NCBI RefSeq assembly: GCF_014640155.1
Contig: NZ_BMGK01000011.1
Location: forward strand, 584 to 64,583
Source of the DNA: Planktosalinus lacus
Lineage (GTDB): Bacteria > Bacteroidota > Bacteroidia > Flavobacteriales > Flavobacteriaceae
Reading direction: 5' to 3'
Length of the DNA stretch: 64,000 nt
Shown here: one piece after another, positions 17,448 to 27,062 of the stretch
Layout: each line of letters starts with the position of its first letter
Numbering within the stretch: the first letter of the stretch is position 1
The notes under the pieces: generated by a model
Told to the model about the DNA's origin: nothing
What the model saw: the letters and a program-made list of their open reading frames with translations, nothing else
The model's database searches: none
Program-made: the position numbers and the translations under genes

Positions 17448-18080
17448 GCGCAACCTTAAGCAACCATTGGCCCGTTGCGCTGTGTTGTTTCACTCAACGT
17501 TGCCCTAAACACATCAATTTTAATAAAAACTTTCTCGCAACCTTCTCGCAACGATAAACCCGTTGCGCTGAGTTGAATTACGCAACCATTGGCCCGTTGC
17601 GCTCTGTTGTTTGGTGCAACTTAGCCCACAACCTATCGAGTTTATATTGCTTTCCTGCAATCTTTACGTAACGATAAGCCCGTTGCGCTGAGTTGAATTA
17701 CGCAACCATTGGCCCGTTGCGCTCTGTTGTTTGGTGCAACTTAGCCCACAACCTATCGAGTTTATAATTGCTTTCCTGCAATCTTCACGCAACGATAAAC
17801 CCGTTGGGCGGTGTTGAATTACGCAACCTTTTGCACGTTGCGCGGTGTTGTATTGCGTAACCTTAAGCAACCATTGGCCCGTTGCGTTGTGTTGTTTCAC
17901 TCAACGTTGCCCGAAACGCATCAATTTTAATAAAAACTTTCTCGCAACCTTCTCGCAACGATAAACCCGTTGCGCTGTGTTGTATTACTCAACCTTTTGC
18001 CCGTTGCGCTCTGTTGTTTGACGCAACTTAGCCCGCAACCTATCGAGTTTTATAATACCGTTCCGCAATCTCTACGCAAC
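17448..18080. repeat. Array of GCAAC/GTTGC hairpin units in about 120-bp higher-order repeats
   Basis: This region (gene-free from 17418 to 18254) is built from units of about 120 bp. Units at 17582-17700 and 17702-17820 share their first 63 bases exactly; a related longer unit at 17454-17570 recurs at 17861-17977 (407 bp apart) with only a few differences. Each unit has two inverted pairs, GCAACCATTGGCCCGTTGC-type and GCAACGATAAACCCGTTGC-type, giving about ten small hairpins in all. It is not a CRISPR: repeats are long and spacers are not unique. Between it and hsdM, 18081-18254 holds the presumed hsd promoter, which I could not pin down. Confidence 0.8.
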
Positions 18081-18254
18081 ATTGCATCAATAATTTTGGC
18101 GTTGCGTTGCAAGGGAATTAAAAGGAAAGGTTTGTTTAAACAAATAGAAGCAAAGTAATATTATTCACCACTAAAGAAAAAACTATTAAAATTATCTTAA
18201 CTTTATTGCACTTTATTAAACTGACCACAGATAAAAAAACTATCAAATAAATTA

Positions 18255-19832
18255 ATGGCAAAAGCAGATATCGATTTTGAAAAAGAACTCTGGGATGCGG
18301 CAAACGAATTAAGAGGTGCTGTATCAGAGAACAACTATAAAAATTACATATTACCCCTCGTTTTCCTCAAACATCTTAGTGAGCGTTATGAAGTTGTGCG
18401 GGATGAGTTGAAAAAACAGCTCAACGACCCCAATTCTGAATATTACACTACAGACAAGGACGAGATCAATTACGTCCTTGAAGACCGGGATGAATACCGT
18501 TCCCGCAATACTTTTAAAATTCCTGAGACCGCTTCCTGGCAATATTTAAAGGACAATGCAGAGCAGGACGATATCAAGGTGAAGGTGGATGATGCCTTTG
18601 ATGTGATACAGGAACTGTTGACCGGCTACAACTCCCAACTCAACAACCTGTTGCCGCGCATTTTTGTGCGAAGTGAATTATCCCCAAAACAAACCGGCGG
18701 AATCATCAACCTGCTCTCACACCCAAAATTCTCAGAAAAAGAAAATCCCGAAAGTGATATCCTGGGCCGTATTTATGAATATTACATTGGCCGTTTCGCT
18801 ATGGCGGAAGGATCGGGTGCGGGACAGTTTTTTACGCCGGGAAGTATTGTAAGGTTACTGGTAGAAATGCTGGAACCCTATAAAGGAAGAATCTTTGACC
18901 CGGCCTGTGGAAGCGGTGGGATGTTTATACAAAGCTTAAAGTTTATTCGTGAACACGGCGGAAACAAAAAAGACATTGCAATATATGGACAGGAGATGAC
19001 TGCTCAAACGTTGCGGCTTTGCCTGATGAACCTGATGTTGCGGGACCTGTCATTTGATATCAAATTAGGTAACTCTTTACTTGATGATAAATTTCCAGAT
19101 TTAAAAGCCGATTATGTCATTGCCAATCCACCTTTCAACGTGAGCAACTGGCACCCGGAAGATTTGCCTGATGGCGACCCTCGCTTGTTTGGTCCCAAGG
19201 AAGAATTTACAACAGATGGAAGTGCCAACTATATGTGGATGCAAACCTTCTGGCACCATTTAAGCGATACCGGGACTGCCGGAATCGTAATGGCAAACGG
19301 GGCGATGACCTCCAACAACAAAGGAGAAAAAAACGTACGCCAACATATGGTGGACAAAAGTATGATTGATGCAATTGTACGCTTGCCCGATAGACTTTTC
19401 CTAACTACTGGTATTCCCGCCTGTCTCTTTATCCTTAGTAAAAACCGGAACGGAAAAGATGGCACCCACCGAGAGCGAAATAATGAAATACTCTTTCTTG
19501 ATGCCTCTAAAATGGGGACGATGGCCAGCAGAAAACTACGGGTATTTACCGAAGAAGATATTTCTAAAATCGCCGGTGCTTACCACAACTGGAGAACGGT
19601 TGGTGAAACCTATGAAGATATTGAAGGTTTTTGCAGAGCAGTTACCATAGCAGATGTGCAAAAGCAAGATTACAAGCTTACTCCTGGCATCTATGTTGGC
19701 ACAGAAGCGGAAGAGGACGACGGTATCCCTTTTGAAGAAAAAATGGAGAGTCTTAAGGCGCAGTTGCTGGAGCAGTTTGAAAAAGGGGAAGAGTTGCAGG
19801 AACGAATCTTACTAAATTTTGAAAAGTTTTAA
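18255..19832 (+). CDS. hsdM: Type I restriction-modification methyltransferase subunit
   Basis: The 525-residue M subunit methylates adenine (N6) in the site chosen by HsdS, using SAM. An HsdM_N helical domain (10-150) is followed by an N6-MTase domain with motif I at FDPACGSGGMF (Asp215) and catalytic motif IV NPPF (Asn291). The final part (LTPGIYVGTEAEEDD) is typical of the class. Its stop codon TAA is directly followed by the ATG of the KAP NTPase with no gap, so both are translated from one mRNA. The set M-KAP-S-R is complete. Confidence 0.97.
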   Translation: MAKADIDFEKELWDAANELRGAVSENNYKNYILPLVFLKHLSERYEVVRDELKKQLNDPNSEYYTTDKDEINYVLEDRDEYRSRNTFKIPETASWQYLKDNAEQDDIKVKVDDAFDVIQELLTGYNSQLNNLLPRIFVRSELSPKQTGGIINLLSHPKFSEKENPESDILGRIYEYYIGRFAMAEGSGAGQFFTPGSIVRLLVEMLEPYKGRIFDPACGSGGMFIQSLKFIREHGGNKKDIAIYGQEMTAQTLRLCLMNLMLRDLSFDIKLGNSLLDDKFPDLKADYVIANPPFNVSNWHPEDLPDGDPRLFGPKEEFTTDGSANYMWMQTFWHHLSDTGTAGIVMANGAMTSNNKGEKNVRQHMVDKSMIDAIVRLPDRLFLTTGIPACLFILSKNRNGKDGTHRERNNEILFLDASKMGTMASRKLRVFTEEDISKIAGAYHNWRTVGETYEDIEGFCRAVTIADVQKQDYKLTPGIYVGTEAEEDDGIPFEEKMESLKAQLLEQFEKGEELQERILLNFEKF

Positions 19833-22829
19833 ATGGAAAGAATATTAAAAGGAATTCAATCAACTTTTACAGCTAAAAGAATCCTTCTCGCGTTGGTTGT
19901 TACCCTACTTTTTTTTATCAAAGTAGACTGGGTTGTGGTTTTTATTAATAAGTTTTTAATGATTCCCAAGGAGTTTTCAAATTACTTTTTAGATACAATT
20001 CTTATAATTGTTACAGGAAGTTTTTTATTTTGGTTTACTTATTTATTCTTTCGAAAAAATTATAAGGCATCCTACAACCAGGTTGCAAGTGCTATAGTCG
20101 TGATATTATTAATCTCATTCTTCTTCTATAACTCTGATAAGTATGATTGGGATTACCACACAATATTTAATACTTCATTAGAATATATTTGGTTAATTAT
20201 TATTCCATTAATAATATTTATTTTCTTCCACTTTATTAATTTTTTCTTTCCATTTAAAAAATATAAACAAGAGATTCTACGTGAAAATCAATTGGTGCAA
20301 GATAATCCAATAAAACTCAAGGAAATGGATTTGTTGGGATATGAAAGTGTTGTCGATAAACTATATAATATTCTATTAAGTCAAGAAACTAAGAAATCTA
20401 TGACGATAGGCTTGGTAGGGCCTTGGGGGAATGGTAAATCGAGCGTGATTCAAATGCTTTTAGATCGGCTTGAGCCTAAAATGAAATATAGTAAAAAGTT
20501 TAATCGAATTTTTAAAAAGGATATTGAAGATTTATATTTGATAGTACATTTTTTGCCTTATTTAAACCATCAAGAAGGTGATTTAATTTCTGAATTTTTT
20601 AGGGAACTGAGTTCAAAACTAAGACCATTTAATGGCAAGCTTTCAAACTTAGTTTTAGAATATTCAAAAAGGCTTGTTGATTTTCATAAAAACGGAATTA
20701 ATTTAAATTTCTTTGATAAACACGTATCTTCTTTTGAAAAAACTTCTGCAAAAGAAATGTATGATGATATAAATGAACGGTTGTTAGAAACAGATAAAAA
20801 AATAATAGTGTTCTTAGACGATCTTGATCGCTTAAATTCAAAAGAAATATTACAGGTATTAAAATTAATTAGAAATAGTGCAGATTTTACAAATGTAATT
20901 TTCTTAGTAGCTATGGATAAAGCATATGTTGTTAAACTCCTTACTAAAAAACAAGAAATTTTGAATGCACGTTTCATTGATAAATTTTTCCAATTAGAAG
21001 TTTATCTCCCAGAAATAAAGAAAACTAAATTAAAAGAAATCTTCACTAATTTATTGGTAGAGAAAAAGGATGGATTTAATAAAAATTATGAGAGAGACTT
21101 AAGTGAGGCTGTTGGAAGCAGTAAGAATTTATTTAATGATTATATAAAAAATATTAGGGATGTAAAGCGTACTGTTAATCAAATTATTTACGAATATAAG
21201 CGTGTTGAAGGTGCAGTGGATCTTACAGATTTTATGAATTATACCTACCTAAAATTAAAGTTTCCTTCCATAATTACTTTTCTTAAAAATAATAGATCTC
21301 GTATTTTAAAAAGTGATAGAGAAGGAAAAAAATATACTTTAAAAAAATTAAATGCTAATAATGGCAACAGAGATTATAGTTTGTTTGAAATGATATCGAA
21401 CAAGGGTTATAATTATAAGAAATTAAGTAAATATGAAATTTATAATGATTTTTTTGATACAGAAGAGCCTAAATTAGATCCTTTAATAGAAGAAATTGAA
21501 GATAGACTATTGATTTTAAAAACCCTATCATATTTATTTGGGGATGACAATAATACGGAAAATGTTAATTCCATTATGAACATTAGAAATTTTATGATGT
21601 TAATGGAACAAAGAATTTTTGATGATTATCTGGATGAATTTGAAGCAGATAATTTATTTAAAGTAGAAGAGGATGAAATCGAAAATGTATTAGATAGATT
21701 AAAAAATGAAAAGAAAATTGAACAAGTTTTAGAAAGGCTTTCGTATTCCATTGTTGGAAGTGCTGAACATTTGGAGCGAACGCTTAAGATTTTAGGTCTG
21801 CTAAATCAAAAACATACTTCTTATAATTTATACGAACACTCAATAGGTGAAATTATATCAAGGTTAATAGATCAAGCTAATGAATTAGTGGATAAAAATA
21901 AAGGTCTAAAAGAAGAATATAGGAATGCCATTTTGAATGGATTATTTGATACCCCATTAATTTTAAACGAAACTAAAATAGGAATAATTTCAGACCTATG
22001 GACTAATCGAGGTCTTAATGATAAATGGATTTTTACAAAGAAAGAAATAAATAATTATTTATTAAAAAATTATAAAGATTATTTAATTGAAAATGATGGC
22101 GTTAATTGGGGTTGTAACGAAGATAAATTTATTCGGATATACATAGATATTTCACAAATCGAAGATGTAACTGCTAAGGTCAATATAGAAATGATAGCAT
22201 TTTGGACAAGAAACTCCATTAAGATGTTATGCGCTAAATCTTTAAACTTTTCTTCCTTTAGTTTAAAAGCGTTTGCAGTATCTGATTTGATGGTTAAAAT
22301 TTTTGGTTCCTTTATGGATTTTAAGCTTTTTGTAGAAAATCACCAAGATAAAAATGAACCAGAAATCATTGAATATATAAAATTCTTAAACATCGCAATG
22401 TATACTAATTTTAACAATTATATCATTTTTGAATTTAAGGTGTTTAAATTAATGATTGAGAGAATTAAATCACAAGAAATTAATAGACAAAGTTACGATA
22501 GAGATCAATTTGAGAATACACAACAATTACTATTTGTATATAAAGAGCCAGAATTGAACGATAAACGTTTTTCCATTATAAGAACGCTTCGTGAATCTGG
22601 TTTTACTAACGTTAAAGATTTTAGTAGAGATGGTTGGTTTAGCTTATTTATTACAGCTCAAAATCTACCAGATCAAGAATTAAAGGTGGCAAATACGATT
22701 AATTTTATCGCTCAAACTGATTCTGGAAAAGACTTAATTGATATTGATGAGGCAAGCCTTTTCTCAAATGAGCCTTTTATGAAATTTAATAATTATCAAA
22801 TCTTTCTATACTCAAAACAACCTAATTAA
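19833..22829 (+). CDS. Membrane-anchored KAP-family P-loop NTPase inside the hsd operon
   Basis: A 998-residue protein. Four hydrophobic segments (about 17-40, 52-74, 83-100, 118-142) anchor the N-terminus. The KAP NTPase follows: Walker A GLVGPWGNGKSS (about 193-204) and Walker B KIIVFLDDLDRL (323-334), then the KAP-type segment LVAMDKAYVV. The C-terminal 500 residues are Lys/Asn/Ile-rich, helical and unrecognised. The KAP family includes PifA, which gives F-plasmid exclusion of phage T7. The gene starts on the base after the hsdM stop and ends 7 bp before hsdS, so it is an integral part of the operon. It is more AT-rich than hsdM and hsdR. A role as a second-line effector is inferred. Confidence 0.85.
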   Translation: MERILKGIQSTFTAKRILLALVVTLLFFIKVDWVVVFINKFLMIPKEFSNYFLDTILIIVTGSFLFWFTYLFFRKNYKASYNQVASAIVVILLISFFFYNSDKYDWDYHTIFNTSLEYIWLIIIPLIIFIFFHFINFFFPFKKYKQEILRENQLVQDNPIKLKEMDLLGYESVVDKLYNILLSQETKKSMTIGLVGPWGNGKSSVIQMLLDRLEPKMKYSKKFNRIFKKDIEDLYLIVHFLPYLNHQEGDLISEFFRELSSKLRPFNGKLSNLVLEYSKRLVDFHKNGINLNFFDKHVSSFEKTSAKEMYDDINERLLETDKKIIVFLDDLDRLNSKEILQVLKLIRNSADFTNVIFLVAMDKAYVVKLLTKKQEILNARFIDKFFQLEVYLPEIKKTKLKEIFTNLLVEKKDGFNKNYERDLSEAVGSSKNLFNDYIKNIRDVKRTVNQIIYEYKRVEGAVDLTDFMNYTYLKLKFPSIITFLKNNRSRILKSDREGKKYTLKKLNANNGNRDYSLFEMISNKGYNYKKLSKYEIYNDFFDTEEPKLDPLIEEIEDRLLILKTLSYLFGDDNNTENVNSIMNIRNFMMLMEQRIFDDYLDEFEADNLFKVEEDEIENVLDRLKNEKKIEQVLERLSYSIVGSAEHLERTLKILGLLNQKHTSYNLYEHSIGEIISRLIDQANELVDKNKGLKEEYRNAILNGLFDTPLILNETKIGIISDLWTNRGLNDKWIFTKKEINNYLLKNYKDYLIENDGVNWGCNEDKFIRIYIDISQIEDVTAKVNIEMIAFWTRNSIKMLCAKSLNFSSFSLKAFAVSDLMVKIFGSFMDFKLFVENHQDKNEPEIIEYIKFLNIAMYTNFNNYIIFEFKVFKLMIERIKSQEINRQSYDRDQFENTQQLLFVYKEPELNDKRFSIIRTLRESGFTNVKDFSRDGWFSLFITAQNLPDQELKVANTINFIAQTDSGKDLIDIDEASLFSNEPFMKFNNYQIFLYSKQPN

Positions 22830-22836
22830 CTACTGA

Positions 22837-24045
22837 ATGCCCCAAAACTGGAAAACATATAAACTCACAGATTTAGGTACGATAGCAAGAGGGAAATCCA
22901 AACACAGGCCCAGAGATGCTTCGCACTTGTATGGTGGAAAATACCCATTTATACAAACTGGAGATGTCAAGGCTGCTAACCACCGATTGAATAACCATAC
23001 TCAAACTTATTCTGAAGCTGGATTAGCACAAAGCAAGCTATGGCCGGAAAATACAATGTGTATTACTATTGCAGCCAATATTGCTGAAACTGCAATATTG
23101 GAATATCCTGCTTGTTTTCCTGATAGCATAATTGGTTTTATTGCAGATGAAACAAAATGTGACATTGATTATGTAGAGTATCTAATGCAATTTTTTAAGA
23201 AGCAAATACAAACCCATTCTATTGGATCAGTTCAAGATAATATAAATCTTGGTACCTTTCAAAGAGTGGAATTTACTGTACCTCCTTTACCCGAACAAAA
23301 ATCCATCGCCTCTATTCTCTCCGCTTTAGACGATAAAATTGAACTCAACCTGCAGATGAACAAAACCCTGGAAGAAATGGCAATGGCTTTATACAAACAC
23401 TGGTTTGTTGATTTTGGGCCTTTTCAGGATGGTGAGTTTATAGATTCTGAATTGGGGGAAATTCCGAAGGGATGGAAGATTAAGAAATTACCAGAGATAT
23501 CAAAAAGCCATAATAAAAAAAGGAAACCACTCTCAACCAGAGAAAGAGCAAAGCGTCAAGGTGTTTATCCATACTATGGTGCGACAAAAATTTTAGATTA
23601 CATAGATGAATATAGATTTGAAGGTGAGTTTATATTATTAGCTGAGGATGGTACTGTCAAAACAGAAAGAGATACTCCTTACCTTCAATTCGTTGAAGGT
23701 AAATTTTGGGTTAGTAATCACGCACATGTATTATCTGGAAAAGAAGAATATTCCAACGAATTTTTGTACCTGTGCCTAAATAATAAAAATGTTATACCAA
23801 TAATAACTGGTGCCGTACAACTTAAAATTAACAAACAAAATCTGGAAAGTTTAGAATTTATAGTCCCGCCTAAAGAGGATTTAAAATTGTTTGAGAAAAT
23901 CATAATACCATATTTTAAATATCAAAAATTTATATCAAAAGAGAATCTATCACTTGTTAATCTTCGCGACTTCCTTCTACCCAAACTCATCAGCGGCGAA
24001 ATCCGTGTAAAAGATCTTGAAAAAACCTTAACTGAAGTATTATGA
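22837..24045 (+). CDS. hsdS: Type I restriction-modification specificity subunit
   Basis: A 402-residue S subunit that recognises the bipartite target of the system. The first target-recognition domain (about 1-160) ends at the conserved PPLPEQKSIASILSALDDKI, followed by the central helix (LNLQMNKTLEEMAMALYKHWFVDF). The second recognition domain (about 205-365) ends at the C-terminal helix (LRDFLLPKLISGEIRVKD). Both halves are intact. The ATG overlaps hsdR by 4 bp at its other end (ATGA), indicating coupled translation. The KAP gene lies directly upstream, 7 bp away. Confidence 0.96.
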   Translation: MPQNWKTYKLTDLGTIARGKSKHRPRDASHLYGGKYPFIQTGDVKAANHRLNNHTQTYSEAGLAQSKLWPENTMCITIAANIAETAILEYPACFPDSIIGFIADETKCDIDYVEYLMQFFKKQIQTHSIGSVQDNINLGTFQRVEFTVPPLPEQKSIASILSALDDKIELNLQMNKTLEEMAMALYKHWFVDFGPFQDGEFIDSELGEIPKGWKIKKLPEISKSHNKKRKPLSTRERAKRQGVYPYYGATKILDYIDEYRFEGEFILLAEDGTVKTERDTPYLQFVEGKFWVSNHAHVLSGKEEYSNEFLYLCLNNKNVIPIITGAVQLKINKQNLESLEFIVPPKEDLKLFEKIIIPYFKYQKFISKENLSLVNLRDFLLPKLISGEIRVKDLEKTLTEVL

Positions 24046-27044
24046 CGCACATGATCGAGAGCACCGTTCAGAACGCCGCCATAGAATGTCTCGCGGAAAT
24101 GGGGTACACCCACCGGGAAGGCAATTCCTTAGAGCGTGACTTGAAAAAGGTAGTTCTCGAAAATGATCTTCGTGAATTTTTACTTAAAACATACCCCGGC
24201 GTACCGGAAACTGCGATCAATGAAGCTATGGTAGCCTTCACCCAACACCAAGGAATGGACGTTGACCACCGCAACCGGGATTTTCACATTAAAATGACTC
24301 AAGGGATTTCCATTACCTGGAAAGATGCATCAGGCAAAGAACAGGCAAGACATCTGTATCCTATAAATTACAAAGAACCGGAGAAAAATACCTTTGTCTG
24401 TTCAGATGAAGTCAAAATCATCGGCAAGAACAGCCGCCGCACAGATTTGCTTATTTACATCAATGGCCTGCCCTTGATTGTTTTTGAATTTAAAAATATG
24501 TTTGATCCCGAAGTAGGAGTGGAGAACGCCCACAGGCAGATCGGTCATTATATTCAGGATATACCACAATTGTTTGATTACAACGCGATCACCATCATTT
24601 CAGATGGACTGGAAACACTGCATGGAATGTACAATTCCTCTTTAAAGTGGTTTGCACCCTGGAAAAGTTTGAATGGAGATGATATTCAGCAGGAAGAGGA
24701 ACTGCAACTTGAAACTTTATTAAAAGGTTTGTTTCCCAAAGCAACCTTACTGAGCTACCTGCAAAATTTCATTTTCCACGAAGACCACAACGGGAAAATA
24801 ATTAAAAAAGGAGCAAAATACCATCAGTATTGGGGTATCAAAAAAGCAGTTGACAGCGCAGTAGAAAATATAAAACCAAAAGGCGATGGCCGTCTGGGGG
24901 TAATCTGGCACACTCAGGGATCGGGAAAAAGCATTTCTATGGCAATCCTCACAGGAATCCTGAGACAGATGCCCGAAATGAAAAACCCTACCATTGTAAT
25001 TCAAGTGGACCGCAACGATCTTGATCAGCAACTCTATGAAAACTTTGTGTTGTGTAAAGATTTGGTAGGTGACGTGCAACATGCTGACAGTACAGATGAA
25101 TTAAGATCTTTACTGAGTACCGAAGGTGGTGGAGTGATCTTTACTACTATTGAGAAGTTTCGTTTAAAAGATCTGGATTCAGGTAAAGAAATCTCTCATC
25201 CCATCCTTTCACAACGCTACAATCTTATTGTAATGGCAGATGAAGCCCACCGGACCCAATATGGATTTCATACTGGCGGTTTTGCACAAAATATCAGAAA
25301 AGCACTTCCCAACGCCTCTTTCATAGGTTTTACCGGAACCCCGGTAGATGGAAAAGATGCAGATACCCAACAGGTGTTTGGACCCACCATTCACACGTAT
25401 GATATCAAACAAGCGGTGGAAGATGGGGCCACAGTACCCATTTATTACGAACCAAAAATGGTTCCTCTTAATATCAAAGCAAAATATCTTAAAGAGCTGG
25501 ATGAAATTGATGAAGAGGACGAAGAAGGAAACACTGCAGTTTGGGCGGCGATTGAAGATGCTGCCGGAGCTAAAGACCGGGTGGATCGGGTTGCTAAGGA
25601 TATTCTCACCCATTTCATTGCCCGCACCGAAAGTCTTGAAGGCAAAGCGATGATAGTATGTATGAGTCGGCGCAACTGTGTCAAAATGTATGATGCTCTC
25701 ACTTCACTTGAAGGTTGTCCTGAGATTGCTGTTGTAATGACTGGCAACATTAGTAAAGACCCTCCAGAATGGAATAAGCACATGAGAACCAAAGATGCTA
25801 TGGAAGCTGTTAAAAAACGTTTCCGCACTCCTGAAGATCCACTTAAAATGGTCATCGTTCGGGATATGTGGCTCACCGGGTTTGATGCTCCCTGCGCTCA
25901 TACAATGTATGTAGATAAAATAATGAAAGGCCATAACTTGATGCAAGCGATTGCAAGAGTAAACCGTGTCTTTCAGGACAAGCCCAACGGACTTGTTGTG
26001 GATTTTATTGGCATCTCCGGGTTCCTGGCTAAAGCAACCAAAAAATATACTTCTGGCGGCGGGGCAGGAAAACCAACTTTAGATTTGGATGCAGCTGTAA
26101 TACTTTGCCTGCAACAGTTTGAAAAAGTAAAAGTACTTACCGGTGAATTTACACTGGAAGAACTCGATGAAATGTCCAACCTGGAAAGATTGACGTGGTC
26201 ACAAAAAGTGGTGAATAGCCTTCTCAGAAACGATGCCGTTACAGATGATTTTTTATTGGAGGAGCGTAAGCTTTCTGAACTCGTTGCAATGACCAATTCT
26301 GATAGCCGAATCTGGGAGATACAGGAAGAAGTTGCAGTAATTCAAAAGATCAGGCAGATCATTAGAAAGATCAAATATCCACCTGGCCCACGCAGGGATA
26401 AAAATGAAAAAATAAAAGACCTTATCAATAAATCCCTGGAATCACAGGAGATTGTCGATTTGGCAAAAATGTATGATTTGGACAGGATTGATATTTCCAT
26501 AATAGATGACCGGTTCCAGGCAATTGTTAAAGAAAAGGGAGAAGAAAATATTAAGGTAGAGTTGCTAAGAAGAATCATAAATGATGAGATAAGAGTAAGA
26601 ATGCCCAAGAACATCCGCAGGATGAGAAAACTTAAAGACGAACTGGAAAAGGTGTTAAGCTCCTATCACAAAAACTCTTTGGATTCCATTGCCGCGATCA
26701 AACACCTGCTCGATATAGCAAACGAATTTCAACAGGATGATATACGCACCAAAGAACTGGGATTAAGCGAAGACGAGCTCGCTTTTTATGATTTGCTTTC
26801 CGCTAATGAAAAGCTTCTCAATAAAGCCGGGCCTATCCAGGACCTGGTTCATAAGGTAGTAGATTCAGTAAAGAAGAACCTGCAGCTTGACTGGACCAAG
26901 AAAGAAAATGCCCGGGCAGCAATCCGTTTGGCAGTAAAAAAAGAGTTACGAGGCAAGGTGCCTTATTCAGAACTGGATAATCTTCTAAAAGAGGTTATTG
27001 AACAAGCTGAGGGACAATATAAAGATTGGCCATTGGAGGCTTAA
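24042..27044 (+). CDS. hsdR: Type I restriction endonuclease subunit
   Basis: A 1000-residue R subunit, which translocates DNA with ATP and cuts it. The N-terminal nuclease domain shows the PD-(D/E)XK residues in RRTDLLIYINGLPLIVFEFKN (about 130-152). The SF2 motor has Walker A HTQGSGKS (about 290), the DEAH box ADEAHRTQYG (about 400) and motif III GFTGTPV. A helical C-terminal region (about 690-1000) binds the M/S core. The start overlaps the hsdS stop by 4 bp. All main motifs are intact, so the enzyme is probably active. Confidence 0.97.
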   Translation: MTHMIESTVQNAAIECLAEMGYTHREGNSLERDLKKVVLENDLREFLLKTYPGVPETAINEAMVAFTQHQGMDVDHRNRDFHIKMTQGISITWKDASGKEQARHLYPINYKEPEKNTFVCSDEVKIIGKNSRRTDLLIYINGLPLIVFEFKNMFDPEVGVENAHRQIGHYIQDIPQLFDYNAITIISDGLETLHGMYNSSLKWFAPWKSLNGDDIQQEEELQLETLLKGLFPKATLLSYLQNFIFHEDHNGKIIKKGAKYHQYWGIKKAVDSAVENIKPKGDGRLGVIWHTQGSGKSISMAILTGILRQMPEMKNPTIVIQVDRNDLDQQLYENFVLCKDLVGDVQHADSTDELRSLLSTEGGGVIFTTIEKFRLKDLDSGKEISHPILSQRYNLIVMADEAHRTQYGFHTGGFAQNIRKALPNASFIGFTGTPVDGKDADTQQVFGPTIHTYDIKQAVEDGATVPIYYEPKMVPLNIKAKYLKELDEIDEEDEEGNTAVWAAIEDAAGAKDRVDRVAKDILTHFIARTESLEGKAMIVCMSRRNCVKMYDALTSLEGCPEIAVVMTGNISKDPPEWNKHMRTKDAMEAVKKRFRTPEDPLKMVIVRDMWLTGFDAPCAHTMYVDKIMKGHNLMQAIARVNRVFQDKPNGLVVDFIGISGFLAKATKKYTSGGGAGKPTLDLDAAVILCLQQFEKVKVLTGEFTLEELDEMSNLERLTWSQKVVNSLLRNDAVTDDFLLEERKLSELVAMTNSDSRIWEIQEEVAVIQKIRQIIRKIKYPPGPRRDKNEKIKDLINKSLESQEIVDLAKMYDLDRIDISIIDDRFQAIVKEKGEENIKVELLRRIINDEIRVRMPKNIRRMRKLKDELEKVLSSYHKNSLDSIAAIKHLLDIANEFQQDDIRTKELGLSEDELAFYDLLSANEKLLNKAGPIQDLVHKVVDSVKKNLQLDWTKKENARAAIRLAVKKELRGKVPYSELDNLLKEVIEQAEGQYKDWPLEA

Positions 27045-27062
27045 ATTTAAAAAAATAATATA

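Noticed and set aside
17448-18080. Possible CRISPR array
   Set aside because: Repeats are about 120 bp with nearly identical content; there are no short repeats with unique spacers and no cas genes in the window.
17448-18080. Integron attC cassette array
   Set aside because: GTTGC/GCAAC pairs lack the RYYYAAC/GTTRRRY cores, there are no genes between them, and the integrase is not of the IntI type.
17664-18158. Frames inside the hairpin array
   Set aside because: Products are translations of repeats in both strands; no start signal or family likeness.
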